A DNA stretch of 64,000 nucleotides from the NCBI GenBank assembly GCA_029959085.1, contig JARWIR010000042.1:4682544-4746543 (forward strand), written 5' to 3'. The notes under the pieces were generated by a model, which did not search any database, was not told where the DNA came from, and saw only the letters and a list, made by a program, of their open reading frames with translations. Origin of the DNA: Nemophila menziesii (Eukaryota > Streptophyta > Magnoliopsida > Boraginales > Hydrophyllaceae). Shown here one piece after another: positions 36,611 through 48,360 of this stretch (its first letter is position 1; each line of letters begins with the position of its first letter). A program made the position numbers and the translations under genes.

Positions 36611-37822
36611 TGATTTAGGAAGAGTAGTGGTCCTTTTCGTTTCCCTGTGTCATCATCCTGTATTCAAATTACACACAATACATAATTATATAATGAACAC
36701 ATACATACACACGTATAGAGTTATACTTACTATAGATATAGGCATTGTGCTTGAACATCCTGAAACTGTCTTTAATCCTTGATCCTTCAGTATATTGCTT
36801 TGTCGCGAAGGTTTTTTCCTTGTTGCTTTTGGCTTATTTATATTCTCGTGGTTTGGTAATAGTTGGTTTTTAACAACTGTACTTTGCAACTTAACTGATT
36901 TATTTTCAGGTCCAGTATGTGTACACTGGGTGGCACAAGACGTAGACGGTCGTACTTCAAACTCATCGAATATTCAGCTAATCTCCTCATCAGGAGTCTC
37001 ATCCACACTTTCATTGTTCACACCTTCAACATTCAAATCCTCTTCCCTAACCTCACAAACACCAGCTTCCTCTTCTTGTACATCATTAACACCAGCTTCC
37101 TCTTCTTGTATATCATCTAATCCAACCGTTTCATTTTCTTTATCATTTAGATTCTCCTTACATGACCTTTTGTTATGGCCTTCTACTTTGCAAATTGTAC
37201 ATTTATTTACCCTACCCACTTGTCCTATCTTTTGGACAGCCCCAGATGTGCGTTCTTTTCTCCACCTTTTAACTTGAACCTCATCGTCCTCCTTTGTCCT
37301 TGCCCTTTTTGGTCTGCCAACTTAAACGCCACGGGAGGTTCTACACTTACAGGCCTTGTAGCAGGCCACATTGATGGTCCATTGATAGGATAAATCATTG
37401 GTGGATATGCCTTCATATACATTTCTTTTTTGTAACAATCATGCACATAGTTTTCTGGATTTTTCCCAATATATTGAATACATGCGATGGCATGAAAGCA
37501 TTGTATTTCTGAAAGCTCCCACCTTCTGCAAGGACAACTTTGTGTCTCCAAATCCACAGTAAAAGAATTCGTGCCCAGGTTTCTCACTTCGAACTTCATT
37601 TCTCCATAGAAAATTGCATGCCATTTTCCACTATTTGTTTTACCTTTGTTCACCAAGTGTATGATCTTAGGACATATTTCACCTTCATACTTTTCCATCC
37701 ATGATCTCTTTGACTGTAGCCTTTTTATACTATACAACCTTAGACCCTCAAGTATGAGAATGAGAGTCTTGTCCCTGTTAAAAACACCATTCAAAGTTAA
37801 CGAAATTGAATGGAGACAAATA

Positions 37823-38047
37823 ATGAATTGTTTAGGGGTTAAGTAGACATAAAATGTAACTATTTTGGTGGTAAGTAGACAAAATATGTAACTGTTTAGG
37901 GGGTAAGTAGCCAAAATATGTAATTGTTTAGGGGATAAGTAGACAAAACATGTAACTGTTTAGGGGGTAAGTAGACAAAATATGTAATTGTTTAGGGGGT
38001 AAGTAGACAAAACATGTAATTGCGTAGGGGGTAAGTTGACAAAATAC
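37823..38047. repeat. 32-bp minisatellite filling an intron of the transposase gene
   Basis: About seven units of 'gtaactgtttagggggtaagtagacaaaat' type. They occupy nearly the whole intron between the exon ending NAIKKV (38050) and the next exon beginning DKTLILILEG (37775). Each unit contains 'ggtaagta' on the plus strand. Confidence 0.9.
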
Positions 38048-38396
38048 CTGACTTTTTTAATGGCATTGTTATAGCTTTCGAATATATTGTTGAGAAGAAC
38101 ATCACATTTTGTATAAGTATTAAAATGTGACCTTGTCCACGCCTTAGGGTCCAGGTTCGAGAGCCAGTTAAACGCATCCTCATACATGTCTTTAACTTTT
38201 GCCATTACTTCATTAAATCTGTTAATTGTTGGGGCCCTTGCAGCTGCCCACACCTTGTCTTTTAAAGCCAAACCTGAATGTTTGATTTTGAAATTGTTAT
38301 ACAAATGTCTTACACAATGGCGATGTTCTACATCTGGAATCATTTCACTCATGACTTGGAGTAATCCCTACAAAATAATGTAGATAATATCAGTTA

Positions 38397-38652
38397 CTCC
38401 CTCCGTTTCAAAATGTTTGTCCACTTACTAAAAATGTAGTTTCAAAATGTTTGTCCACTTAGAATATCAAGACACTTTTTCCCTCTTTTTTCCACTACTA
38501 CCCCTATTAAAAAATTAGAATTTATGCTTCTAATACACATTTAAGATATCAAGACACTTTATGAAGGGTATTTTTGTAATAGGGAGTATAATAATTGCAT
38601 TTCTTAATTTGTGTGAAAAGTAAAGTGGACAAACATTTTAAAACGGAGGGAG
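38397..38652. mobile_element. Stowaway MITE, TA target duplication, 256 bp
   Basis: TIR ctccctccgtttcaaaatg at the left and its complement at the right (cattttaaaacggagggag), flanked by TA on both sides (38395-38396 and 38653-38654). This is the typical Tc1/mariner Stowaway signature. It contains a partial internal duplication of the TIR ('tttcaaaatgtttgtccactta' twice). It sits in an intron of the transposase pseudogene. Confidence 0.95.
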
Positions 38653-40073
38653 TAGTATTCTTTACAAAAAATCTACATACCCATTAAAAATAACCAATCT
38701 TTTGTCTATCAGATTTGGAAGTCCATTCATGTTGATTACTTATACCAAGATCTTGAACCAACAGGTTAAAAAACCATCTCCAAGAGTTAGTATCCTCTTT
38801 CTCTGCTAGGCAATACACAATTGGGAAGATACAATTGTTCCCATCAATTCCAACAGCTGTCAAAATCACACCTGGATGTGGACCTTTTAGGTGACATCCA
38901 TCTACCCCAAAAACCTTTCTACAACCCTCTAAAAACCACCTTCTACAACCTTCAAGACCAACATAAAGTCTTTGAAATCTTTCTACTCCGGTGAGCTCAT
39001 CAATCGTAGTTTCAATTGCTACAGTACTTCCAGGTTACTTCTCCTGATTTCTGCTGAAAAATCGTAAATCTTCTTGTATTGATCCTTGTATTCAACCTCT
39101 ATTATGGCTATTGCTAAGTGACATGCCTTGTAGCATGTTCTGGTACTAACATTAACAGAATGATCGCGGTGCACTAACTGTTGAAAATCACTCACATTAC
39201 TATAAAGATTCAATCTTATCATATCTTTAAAAGTCCTTGCCAAGAACTTTGCATTCACATGTCTATGGTTAATATTTTTGCCACAACTATGTTTATTACA
39301 AAGACTCACTGTCACTAGCCCACCAATCTTTTCTTTATGAGATGCATATAGAAATCAACCACAACCCACTCCTCTACAAACAACCCTAATCCTATACCAA
39401 TCATTCTTCACAAACCTAATGTTAACCACCTTTTTAATACCATGTGCTCTTACTGCTTCTCTAAGATCGGTGGCATTAGAAAATGTCAGTCCCAAGACAA
39501 ATCTAGGCTTCTCCATGTCAATAATAGGCTTAAACCTGGGGGTACTTGATTTTCTTTTTATTAGGCAACTTTTTTGGTCTCCCTTCTTCATCTGGACCAG
39601 ATGAATAACTTGGTGTAGTTAAATCTTCAGAATCATGTAAACACTCATAAGAATCAGTCTAACTACCACGCTCATTACTTTCACCTTCAGTAGTATTATC
39701 ATCACGAGCTTCCACATTCACTCCATTACATTCCACATCCGAGTCAATAAATTTTTTATAATCCTGGTCGTCTTCACCCTCACTCAAATAAATGTCACTA
39801 TCAATCATATAATCGTCATCAGTAGTTGAATCTTCATCCACAACTTCTTCACGCTGAAACAACTTACTTTTCCTTTGTTTTCTCCTAGGCCTTCCACTTT
39901 TATTTTAACTTTCGGGCTGGGTACCACTAGGCCCAATATCATCTCCATTTGTTATTTTCATACTAGGCCTAGACCTTGTCTTTAAGTGTGACACATCCTG
40001 CTGACTTTTATTATCAACCGTTTTTTATTTTTGCATTTGTACACTACTTCTTGACTTTTTATGTAACATACCC

Positions 40074-40150
40074 TTCTTCTTCTTCTTCTTCTTCTTCTTC
40101 TTCTTCTTCTTCTTCTTCTTCTTCTTCTTCTTCTTCTTCTTCTTCTTCTT

Positions 40151-40180
<30 letters not shown>
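40074..40180. repeat. (TTC)n microsatellite, about 36 units, coding for poly-Lys
   Basis: On the minus strand (GAA)n lies in the same frame as the N-terminus of the MULE transposase and would encode about 35 Lys before GMLHKKSRSSVQMQK. It is therefore a microsatellite expansion inside a former coding region. Confidence 0.9.
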
Positions 40181-40181
<1 letters not shown>

Positions 40182-40189
40182 TTAAGACA

Positions 40190-41684
40190 TGCACATTAAC
40201 TTTCAGTCCTCAAAACCTGTTGGCTGGAGTTTCTGTCATAGAGGAATTAATCTCTGTAGTAGAAAGGATATTTTCTATCGACATGTTCTTATGGGTGTAT
40301 ATCTCATGATCTTGATACTTAGGCTTGAGTTTCATGGTTTGATTTTCGCGTAAACCATTGATGAAAGTTCAAAGTTGCATGAAAAAAGGATTTTAGCTAA
40401 CGAAAGTGGGTTGTAAGTAAGAAGAAAGGGTATGCGAGTTTATGGGATAATCTCACATAGTACTCAAATGAATAACATAAACATAAACATAAACATAAAC
40501 ATAAAATTAAATTATAAACATAAATCAAATGAATAACGTTAAATATCATCACAAATTCCGTCTGCTAGTAGAGTGCTTTGATGTCTTTCAAGTGGTTGAC
40601 TCTGCAATACTTGTCCCGATTTACTTTGAGTTGCTTTAGTCTTTCTTTCTCAAAGAGGGGTCTAAAAGCTTTTTCATGCAAGACCGGTCGGGGCTTTAAG
40701 GACCCCCTTTGTTTACCGAAGAACTCGTCCCTTCAAAACTTTAATTACTTCTCTTCCTCCAGATTTCCAGTGATCTCCTTATTCTCTCCCCTTATTTTTC
40801 TCCATACGTTTGCTTCCTTCTTCATCATATTGTTCCATTCTTCAGGGATGTTCGGTAGGTGTACGGGTAGCCTAAAAAATTCTTTTCACGAGAATCTTGC
40901 TTGTTAGTAAAGAAAATATAATAGTTCCCAACACGAACAAGAAAGTTGGAAATGGGGATATACATGAAGCCTTGTACATAATTGTGTTTTCCTATGTATA
41001 TGGATGTGCATAAAGAAGTGACAAAATAGCTCTATCCTTTGTTAGGGGAAAAGAGAGGGAAGAAGGAGCTACAACATCACTTCAGGAACACCACAAACAA
41101 ACAAGTAAGGTGTGACGGAAAATTCTGCAAAAAGCCTTTCCATCTCAACAGGATATTCTCCATCCACACATTAGATACATAAAAACCTGGAGAATAGAAA
41201 TATTCCTTAAGGAGTGGAGTTTTTCGATAACAACACCATTATTGGTGCACTATATCTCTCATTTACCCAAAATATTGCATTTCAGATAAATTTTTAATGG
41301 TTTAGTCATGAAAGAAAAAGAAAAAAATTAATTAACAAAAAAAAAAAACAACTAAACTATTTTACATCCACCTAAATCATTGCTTAATTTAAATAATAAT
41401 AAATAATCCATTAAGAATATGGTATTGAATAGTATCTATATCATAAAATCAATATTTTTTAAACGACCCAATTCATTTATATAAGGACGACCATGATCGT
41501 CTGGGATCTTAAAAATACTCATTTTCATTAATTGCGTTAATTGATCTTACCATACTTTGAATAATAAAAAAACCAAAACAATTCAACTTGCCTTACTTTC
41601 TTTAATCGTGAATTTAACATACCTTACTTACATTATCCAACCATTATTTAAAGAAAAACTTTAACCCTAATCTCATTTTCACTT
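40190..41684. other. Upstream flank of the MULE transposase; no gene called
   Basis: Contains a short (aaacat)5 repeat at about 40476-40505. Around 40580-40900 the composition is more balanced. A minus-strand phrase (NIPEEWNNMMKKEANVWRK) looks protein-like but has no recognisable family. The right part is AT-rich. The MULE 5' TIR should lie in this stretch, but I could not identify it. Confidence 0.35.
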
Positions 41685-41719
41685 TTGTATTCGCATTCAG
41701 CCCAAACTTCAGCCGCCCC

Positions 41720-42140
41720 CTTTTCACTTTTGTCCTCCACGATTACCGTCATCTTATCCATATCCACCATCCACCACCTCCATCTCACCTATATCCAACA
41801 TCTAATTCCATCTCACCCATATCCACCATCCACTTCCATCTCACCCATATCCACAATCTACTTTCCACCCATAGCCAAAAATCCAAAACCCTAGTCATAC
41901 CCTTTCCACTTTCCACCTTTCTCCTTTATATTCACCGCCATACTACCCATATCTATTATCTACCACCACCACCACCACTACTGGCACATCCATCTCACCC
42001 ATATCCAACACCATCCACCGCCAGTTCACCCATATCTACCATCCACCGTCATCTCACACATAGTCGTATATCAAGTGCCATTCACCATCCACCTCCACTT
42101 CCATCTACCCATATCCACCACCATCTCAACCATACACTGG
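41720..42140. repeat. Degenerate repeat 'catctcacccatatccaccatccac'
   Basis: About 12 imperfect units built from 'catctcacccatatccac' and 'catccacc' phrases with variable spacing, C-rich on the plus strand. Open frames through it (for example 41685-41894) are products of the repeat. Confidence 0.75.
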
Positions 42141-42167
42141 CATCTCTTTTAACCCTTTCACAAAGAA

Positions 42168-42572
42168 TTGAGTTGCCATTTACTATTTGGAGCTCTCGAA
42201 TGGATTACACATAAATTAAAAAGCTTCTCATTTTTATTCAACCATTTAAGGGTTGATATGGAGACGATATTTGTGAAATCATATTGGAATGTTGTGAAAA
42301 GCATCTCATTTGAATTCAAGCGCTTAAGGCTTAGTATGGAAATGGGATTTGTGAAATCATTCTTAAAAAGGTTGTATGTGTTCTCAGGATATGAAACGAT
42401 ACATTTCTCAATGGTAGAGCAAGGAGTTTGTGAGGTTAGGATATTTAATCAGACCAAGATCATTATCTATCTATATCAGCAAATAAGTGATTCTCCAAAA
42501 ACCAATACTCAAGGTAAAAAAAATTGGCCGCTTATATTTTCACACTTAAATTTTTTTACCCGGGTTGTGTGA
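42168..42572 (+). CDS. Hypothetical 134-codon frame with two 27-residue repeats
   Basis: The frame contains two similar segments: KLKSFSFLFNHLRVDMETIF then VKS, and VKSISFEFKRLRLSMEMGF then VKS. No known domain. Related DNA ('ggatcacaagtaagt..aaagcttctcat') recurs at 43390 and 44467, so the frame may be a chance product of a dispersed local repeat. Confidence 0.2.
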   Translation: MSCHLLFGALEWITHKLKSFSFLFNHLRVDMETIFVKSYWNVVKSISFEFKRLRLSMEMGFVKSFLKRLYVFSGYETIHFSMVEQGVCEVRIFNQTKIIIYLYQQISDSPKTNTQGKKNWPLIFSHLNFFTRVV

Positions 42573-44540
42573 CCTACTATTGTAATCATCTGTTCTTAGT
42601 TTCGCTTGGTTAGTTTTTTTTTGTTCGAAATCGCTTGGTTAGTTTATTATAATGGAATTAATGTTGTTGGTCAATAGCAAGTGATCACAATTTTTCTTGT
42701 TACACTTTATTTTTATCAGTTGTGGTACTTCACTGTTACATAATTCTGACAAAACTCCTTTCTTATATTAATATTTTTTCATCTGTTTTAGTAGGTAAAA
42801 ATTTGTTTAAAAAAAATTATAACTATCGAAAGTTATTAATCACCCTTCATTGACAATGTCTTTTAAGAGCTTAGAAATGCGTAAGTGGAATATAATATGT
42901 GTGACTTCACAATTTTAATTCTTTTAATTAATATTGGAATCTCAAAGTGTAAGCTTATGTATCTGAATCCAAAAGTATATTATTTTTACAATTTTAAATA
43001 ATCTATCTATATTTAATTTATTTGTATTAATTTTAGGTTATTTAATTTATGTTTTCAGCGTTTGAGAGGATTGATTAATTGTATTAAGATATTTGGAGTA
43101 GGTATGTTGCAAGGAACTCCACTATTAACACTATTAGTAGGTGAGACCACTATTAACACTATTAACAATTTTTAATTTCAGATTGATCTTTTATTCTCTC
43201 AACTTCTGTTTTAATCTCGCTGAGTATTATTTATGTCTCTACCAAAGTGTAAGTTTGCGAATCCGGATCTAAAAGTATTTACTTCTATAATTTTACATCA
43301 TCCACATAGGGTCTGTTTCAATTTTGCACAATCAATGAATTATATTTAATTCATTTGTATTCATTTTAGGTAATTTAATGGGGTTAGCTGTGGACTGGAT
43401 CACAAGTAAGTTACAAAACTTCTCATTTTGATTCAATTGATTTCAATAACGAGGAAATAGATGGGTAAAAATTGAATTTTTGTATTATAACTCTCGAAAA
43501 TTATAAATCTTTTTCTTTTTTGCATCTTTTTTACTGGAATCTTGCCGTCAATCACTTTTCTTTTCCGTTAAATTCTGCTTTCTTGATATTCTATAATGTT
43601 CATTATTTGAGTGTTTATCATCATAATTAGCTTGTCGCGCCATAGGTCCTTTATTTTGTTGAGATTTAGGGTAAGTGTGTAATTTTAGTGAGGTGTAGTG
43701 TGATAAATATTAATATTTTTATAGGAGTGTTAGTGCTAATGGTTATGAAGAAACGTTTACTTTGGAAAAACTTTGTGCATAATGCTTCACATTAGTACCC
43801 AAGTGCCATTATAAGATAGATCAAGATGTTGGTCCAGTTTATAGTGCGATTTTTTTTTCAAAAGGTGATCAAGATTATTCTAATTTTGGTTTATTATACG
43901 AAATATTAAATCATGAATTTTAATTAAAATTGAACGATCATTCTAAATCCAGTTGCTTGATGGTATTTTATAGTATCTACAACTGAATTACGATTGGATA
44001 GCCTTCTTAAACTTGCTCGGAACAATAATATGACTTATGAATTATCTTTTCAAGTTATAAGTAAATTCATTATCTCTTCTATTAGAATAGTCAATGGTCT
44101 TTAAAGTATTGAATGATTTAGGGATTAGAGGTGACAAGAGTTTTTGATGTTCATATATTGATCCTAAGTCGACATGGTTGATGAATTAATGTCTCTTCTA
44201 GTTGAAGAGCACAGTTTGTAAAGTAGATGGTGAATTCTCTTAGGCACCTTGATACTGAACTTGCTGGTTTGGTAGTTAGTTGTGGAAAACAAAGTCAACG
44301 TGACACTAAAGCAGGACGTAAAACTGATACAAAGGTACATGATAATGATGGGTCTACATTCATTGAAAGTAAGCACAACACTGTTGAACCTAATATTAAA
44401 TCCATTTATGTTATGTAACCTGATGGGGCCTCTTCCATGCCCAATATAGAAACTCCCAACCTCTATAATGGATCACAAGTAAGTATAAAAGCTTATCATT
44501 CTGATTCAATTGATTTCCAATAACGATGATTTTTTTACAT
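42573..44540. repeat. Region with dispersed copies of a 60-bp phrase
   Basis: The phrase 'tggatcacaagtaagt.a.aaa.cttctcattttgattcaattgatttc.aataacgag' occurs at 43392-43455 and 44466-44525, and in weaker form at 42196-42250. Short direct repeats ('ccactattaacactatta') occur at 43120-43165. No gene is recognised. Frames such as 44227-44418 have no motif. Confidence 0.55.
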
Positions 44541-46116
44541 TTGTAGTTAGGTGTCAAAAAGATTAACGATTTGGGGCGAAAATTGTTACATTTAAGTTAT
44601 ATGGTCCCTGTTAAAGGTTTGATCCTTTTACTTCAGTTAGTATGATAAATTTATATGATTGAGGGGGTGTTTTGGGATTTCAGGCATAATTCAGGGGTGT
44701 AATTGCGTTTAACCATTTTTCATGTATTTTGCTGACCAATAAGTTACTTTTTCCTGATCCAGATCATTTGAATTGTCTTTAGATCATCACGGGGAATTGT
44801 AAGCTAAGTTAAAGAAAGTGGCGCATGTTCACTGTAGAGGTATATCCAATTGAGTTATTTTAGTAAAAAAATATTCTTTTTTCAGAAATAATAAGTAAAG
44901 TTACCTTATTCATGCCAAAATCTTTGACTACTAATTTATAAATTTTACCTTTACCACTAAAACTTTTCTTTATTCAAACTTCCCATATAAATATTAATTT
45001 CATATTTTTTTATATAAACGATTATATTTCAATTCTTATAAGCTTTCTCTATTTTTTGTAATGAAATTACCTAATTCAAGAAAATTTACTTTTCGTATTT
45101 GTTTTAAAAAATTCACTAGATTATTTTTAAAAACTTTTCTTAAATATAAAAACTTTCAATCAAATATTTTAGAATAAAAATTCATTAATTTCTATAGTCC
45201 AAAATATTACAATTTTTTAATAAATTTACGTGCCAAATTTTTTGATTATATTTTCTAAAATATTTATAAATTGTTTAAAAATTTTAAAAAACCTTCATTT
45301 ATTTCAAAAGTTTTCCAATTTTATTATATAATATAATCTCATTAAATATTTATTTCCTATTATTCATTTACTTTCCATATTTTTTTCCTAAAATTCAACT
45401 ATATAGTTATACTCCAACATTTCAATTTTTTTCACCACTCTCATAGCCTCTCACTACCCACGGTAGCCATAGTCTCTCACTGCACATCCTCCATCAGCAA
45501 ACACCTTCCGATTTCTCAGAAAGGTTAGTTTGTATATATACTTTTATACGTTTATTTATTTTGTTTGAACCATTACATTGTTTAATTGTTTAATTATTTG
45601 TTATAGTAAATCGATAGTGCAAATAAAAACAATAATAAAAACTAAAATATCAAGATTGGACATTAGTTACTACAACTTATTTGTCATTATTTTAATTTTT
45701 AAAAATTATTCTTTTAAACCAAAAAAAATTGTCTAAATTAAAAAATTACTATAGGTAATACTATTAAAAAATATTGATATTTGCATTATATTGGTTAGTA
45801 TAACTTTTATATACGATTACTTAATTTGATTCTTTTGAAACATTAGATTGTTTAGTTATTGAGTTATGAAGAAAAAAAAAAAAAAAATTCAAGGAAAAAT
45901 TCAAAATAAATTATTTAATTTCGCCTAATTTATCCTTAATGATAAAATTGGAGGATCTTGAAAAAAACTAAAATATTTTGAAACCACGTAACAGTCATTA
46001 ATTTATTTTACTTAAGTAATTAAATTACTTCAGATTGTTTTTAACTTTGGATTGACAACCACCTTGATCATGTTGTCACATATATTATATTACCATGTCC
46101 ACATGTGGTACTTAAA
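44541..46116. other. Very AT-rich spacer, nothing recognised
   Basis: Predominantly A and T, with homopolymer runs. A short balanced stretch at 45430-45520 ('tctcactacccacggtagccatag') resembles a leader but leads to no open frame. Confidence 0.4.
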
Positions 46117-46169
46117 TTTTTTTAGGTTGGGTAAACGGTTATATTAAAATAAAAGAGAATATGTACACT

Positions 46170-46598
46170 CAGGGGCGGAGCCAGGATTAGTCATTAGGGG
46201 GGGGGGGGGGGGGGGGGCAACGTTCCGAATTTTTTTTCCGAGTTATATGCAATACAAGTCCTTATATTATGTAAAATAGTAAAATAAGTCCTTATATTTT
46301 ACAAAATTATACTATATATCCTATATTAGGTATAGATTGCACTATAAGTCTTATATTAAAGAAACATTGTACTATAAATCTTAATATTAATTTTTTTTTT
46401 CAAATTAATACTCTATAAATAATATAATTATAAGGTTAATAAAATAAATTTTAAAAGTTAGGGGGGGTCAATAGAAGATTTTAAAAAGTTTTGGCGTGAT
46501 AAATAACTATAATTAATTTTTTTTAATATGTAGTAATTTTTATTTTGAAAAGTTAGGGGCGGCCATGGACCCCCTGGGTATGCATGGTTCCGCCCCTG
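46170..46598. mobile_element. 429-bp hAT-type MITE nested in LINE copy 2, perfect 8-bp TSD
   Basis: TIRs caggggcggagcca (left) and, reverse-complemented, caggggcggaacca (right). They are flanked by identical TGTACACT (46162-46169 and 46599-46606). An 8-bp TSD and CAGGG-type ends are diagnostic of hAT. It contains a run of 21 G (46197-46217) and repeated phrases of 'actataagtccttatatta' type. It encodes no protein. Confidence 0.92.
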
Positions 46599-46813
46599 TG
46601 TACACTGTATAAAGAGTTACCTATTTAAACCCAAAAGCTTAAGGTAGGAACAAACTATGCACTATCAATTACCTCACACTATTACAAGTTAAACATCCAC
46701 CACCGTCCAAGAAGGCATGATGAACGAACAAATAGAATAGTATGTAATAAGTGCATCACTTTATCCCCTTGAAAACCGCTTCCTTCGAAAAAGGCTTGCC
46801 TCTCATGGCAAGA

Positions 46814-47508
46814 TTATTTCTCGTCCTCCAAATGCAATAAATAGTAGCCCCAAAAGCTATCCTCTAAGCCTTTTTTCTCCAATTCTCCCAAGTTTTGGGC
46901 CTCTTTAGCCTTTGATACACTTAATAAGGTGTTCATATCCTTGACAATTTCTAACCACTTTTTAATCTCATCCCAAATATATCTAGCAAAAGCACATTCA
47001 ATATAAAGGTGCTTATTTGATTCGAAATACTCACCACACAATTTACAAAATGGATCCAATTCCAAGTAAGTCATTCGTTCTTTTGTCTTAAGTCTCTCAT
47101 TCCAAGTCATCCAAACATCAATGACATGTTTTGGAAAAACACAAGAAACCCAAACAATATTAGCTCAAGAATTAACATAAGATCTTCGACGAAACAAAGA
47201 TATGGTTTCTTATACAAAGCAAAAAATTCATCACTAGATACCTCATTAATAATCGTATGATTGTTTGCCGAGGAGAACCACCAAGACAAAATAATCTCTC
47301 TTCTATCCACCCTAAGTGAACCTCCAATCACCTCATTTAACTCCCAAATACTGTTCAAAAGATTAGAATCCAGCTTCTTCGGTTTCCACACCCAAAAATT
47401 AATATTTTTAAGATATTCCACATGAATCCATATAATCCAAAGGGAATCCTTTGTCGCGACAATTTTCCAAAGCATTTTCAGTAATAATACTTTATTCCAA
47501 GCACCCAA
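46814..47508 (-). pseudogene. LINE post-RT / zf-RVT remnant
   Basis: 47107-47508 encodes a WNKVLLLKMLWKIVA..DSLWIIW segment typical of the region after LINE reverse transcriptase. 46814-47110 encodes CKLCGEYFESNKHLYIECAF (zf-RVT). It is closely related to the copy at 1770-2427 (CNLCGEDFESNKHLFFYC). The two parts overlap in different frames. Confidence 0.82.
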
Positions 47509-47899
47509 TTCCTTTAACCCAAGTCTACCTTCATATTTTGGAGCACAAACTTTACTCCACTTGACTCGTGGCGACTTCTTATCCTCATAAAGATTTCTAC
47601 AAATGCTAATAACACAATCCCTTACACATACCGAAACCGGGAAAATAGAACTGGCCTGTTTAGTTCTAACTAGAGAAGGAAATGTGCATTTTAACTTTCC
47701 TGAAACCAGTTACGAGACTTTATTCCTTATTTTTTAAGTAAGATGTGAAAAAGGAAGGTTGATATGGATCAAATTTGATCAACATCATTTGAAATTTTTA
47801 GAACTTTAAGATACCACTAAGAGGAGCATAAATAAAATAATTTCCAATTGATAATGTATTTACAACAACAGTGGCTATAAAATGCACAAATGGTAAACT

Positions 47900-48360
47900 T
47901 CACAACTATTCCCTCGATTATACAGAAATATCGGTACGTGTTTCAAAAAATATCAATATTGGACTACCATAGAGGTATATTTGACTAATTCACGCTATAA
48001 AGGGACCAATGTTCACTCCTACCGTTAAGGTCTTTAGCGAACACAATGTGGTCGCAAGAGGTACTATAAATGGTCACTAAAGTTAGGGTTTTAGCCGTGG
48101 TGACCGATCTTGGTTGCTAAATATTGATCGCTAGTGTGGTCGTTAGAGAAAACTTTTACCAAACACGCATTTGCACTAGTGACCACATTCTTTACCCACC
48201 GAGGTGGTCGGTGAAGTATTCTAATTCGGAAACCACTATCAGCCATTAAATGGTTCTTTAATTAGCTACTACTAGTTGGTCGCTAAATGGTTTAGTCTTT
48301 TACCAACTACCTAATGGTTGTTCAAGATCAACTTAAGACCACCTACACAGTCGATAAAGG
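47900..48360. repeat. Subterminal-type repeats 'ggtcgctaaa' (left cluster)
   Basis: Many direct and inverted occurrences of short phrases such as tggtcgctaaatgg, ggtcactaaag, ggttgctaaat, gtggtcgttag and gtgaccacatt within 460 bp. Dense short repeats of this type mark the ends of CACTA/En-Spm elements and some other DNA transposons. A CACTA terminus itself is not visible. Confidence 0.55.

Larger units (their letters stand above)
35803..40185 (-). pseudogene. MuDR/MULE transposase gene (mudrA-like), decayed
   Basis: Minus strand, several exons, order 5' to 3'. The N-terminal Lys/acidic region is at 40185-39659. The MuDR N-terminal domain is at 39591-39020 (FVLGLTFSNATDLREAVRAH, WYRIRVVCRGVGCG, SVNVSTRTCYKACHLAIAI). 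The MULE catalytic region is at about 39030-38700 (NPGSTVAIETTIDEL, FGVDGCHLKGPHPGVILTAV, WRWFFNLLVQDLGI), continuing at 38360-38050 (DVEHRHCVRHLYNNFK). The SWIM finger is at about 37540-37450 (CPCRRWELSEIQCFHAIAC) and a CCHC knuckle at 37200-37160 (CTICKVEGHNKRSC). The acidic and basic tail ends at the stop at 35803. Defects are in-frame stops in the N-terminus (TAA twice), a TGA at 39357-39355 in place of the usual Trp, a frameshift near 39030, and a Stowaway in an intron. It is therefore non-functional as it stands. Confidence 0.85.
46117..47660 (-). mobile_element. 5'-truncated L1-type LINE (copy 2, same family as 1526-3246)
   Basis: The 3' end (plus strand tttttttaggttgggtaaacggttatatt) matches copy 1. 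The body carries the post-RT and zf-RVT region in the minus direction up to about 47660, where it is truncated earlier than copy 1. A hAT element (46170-46598) is inserted in its 3' UTR. No TSD could be fixed. Confidence 0.8.

Noticed and set aside
39982..40194. Poly-Arg and poly-Ser frames over the TTC run
   Set aside because: Translations of a trinucleotide repeat in frames that do not join the transposase domains. The Lys frame does join.
47900..48360. Definite CACTA element
   Set aside because: Subterminal-type repeats are visible but no CACTA terminus, 3-bp TSD or transposase domain was found, so it is reported only as a repeat cluster.
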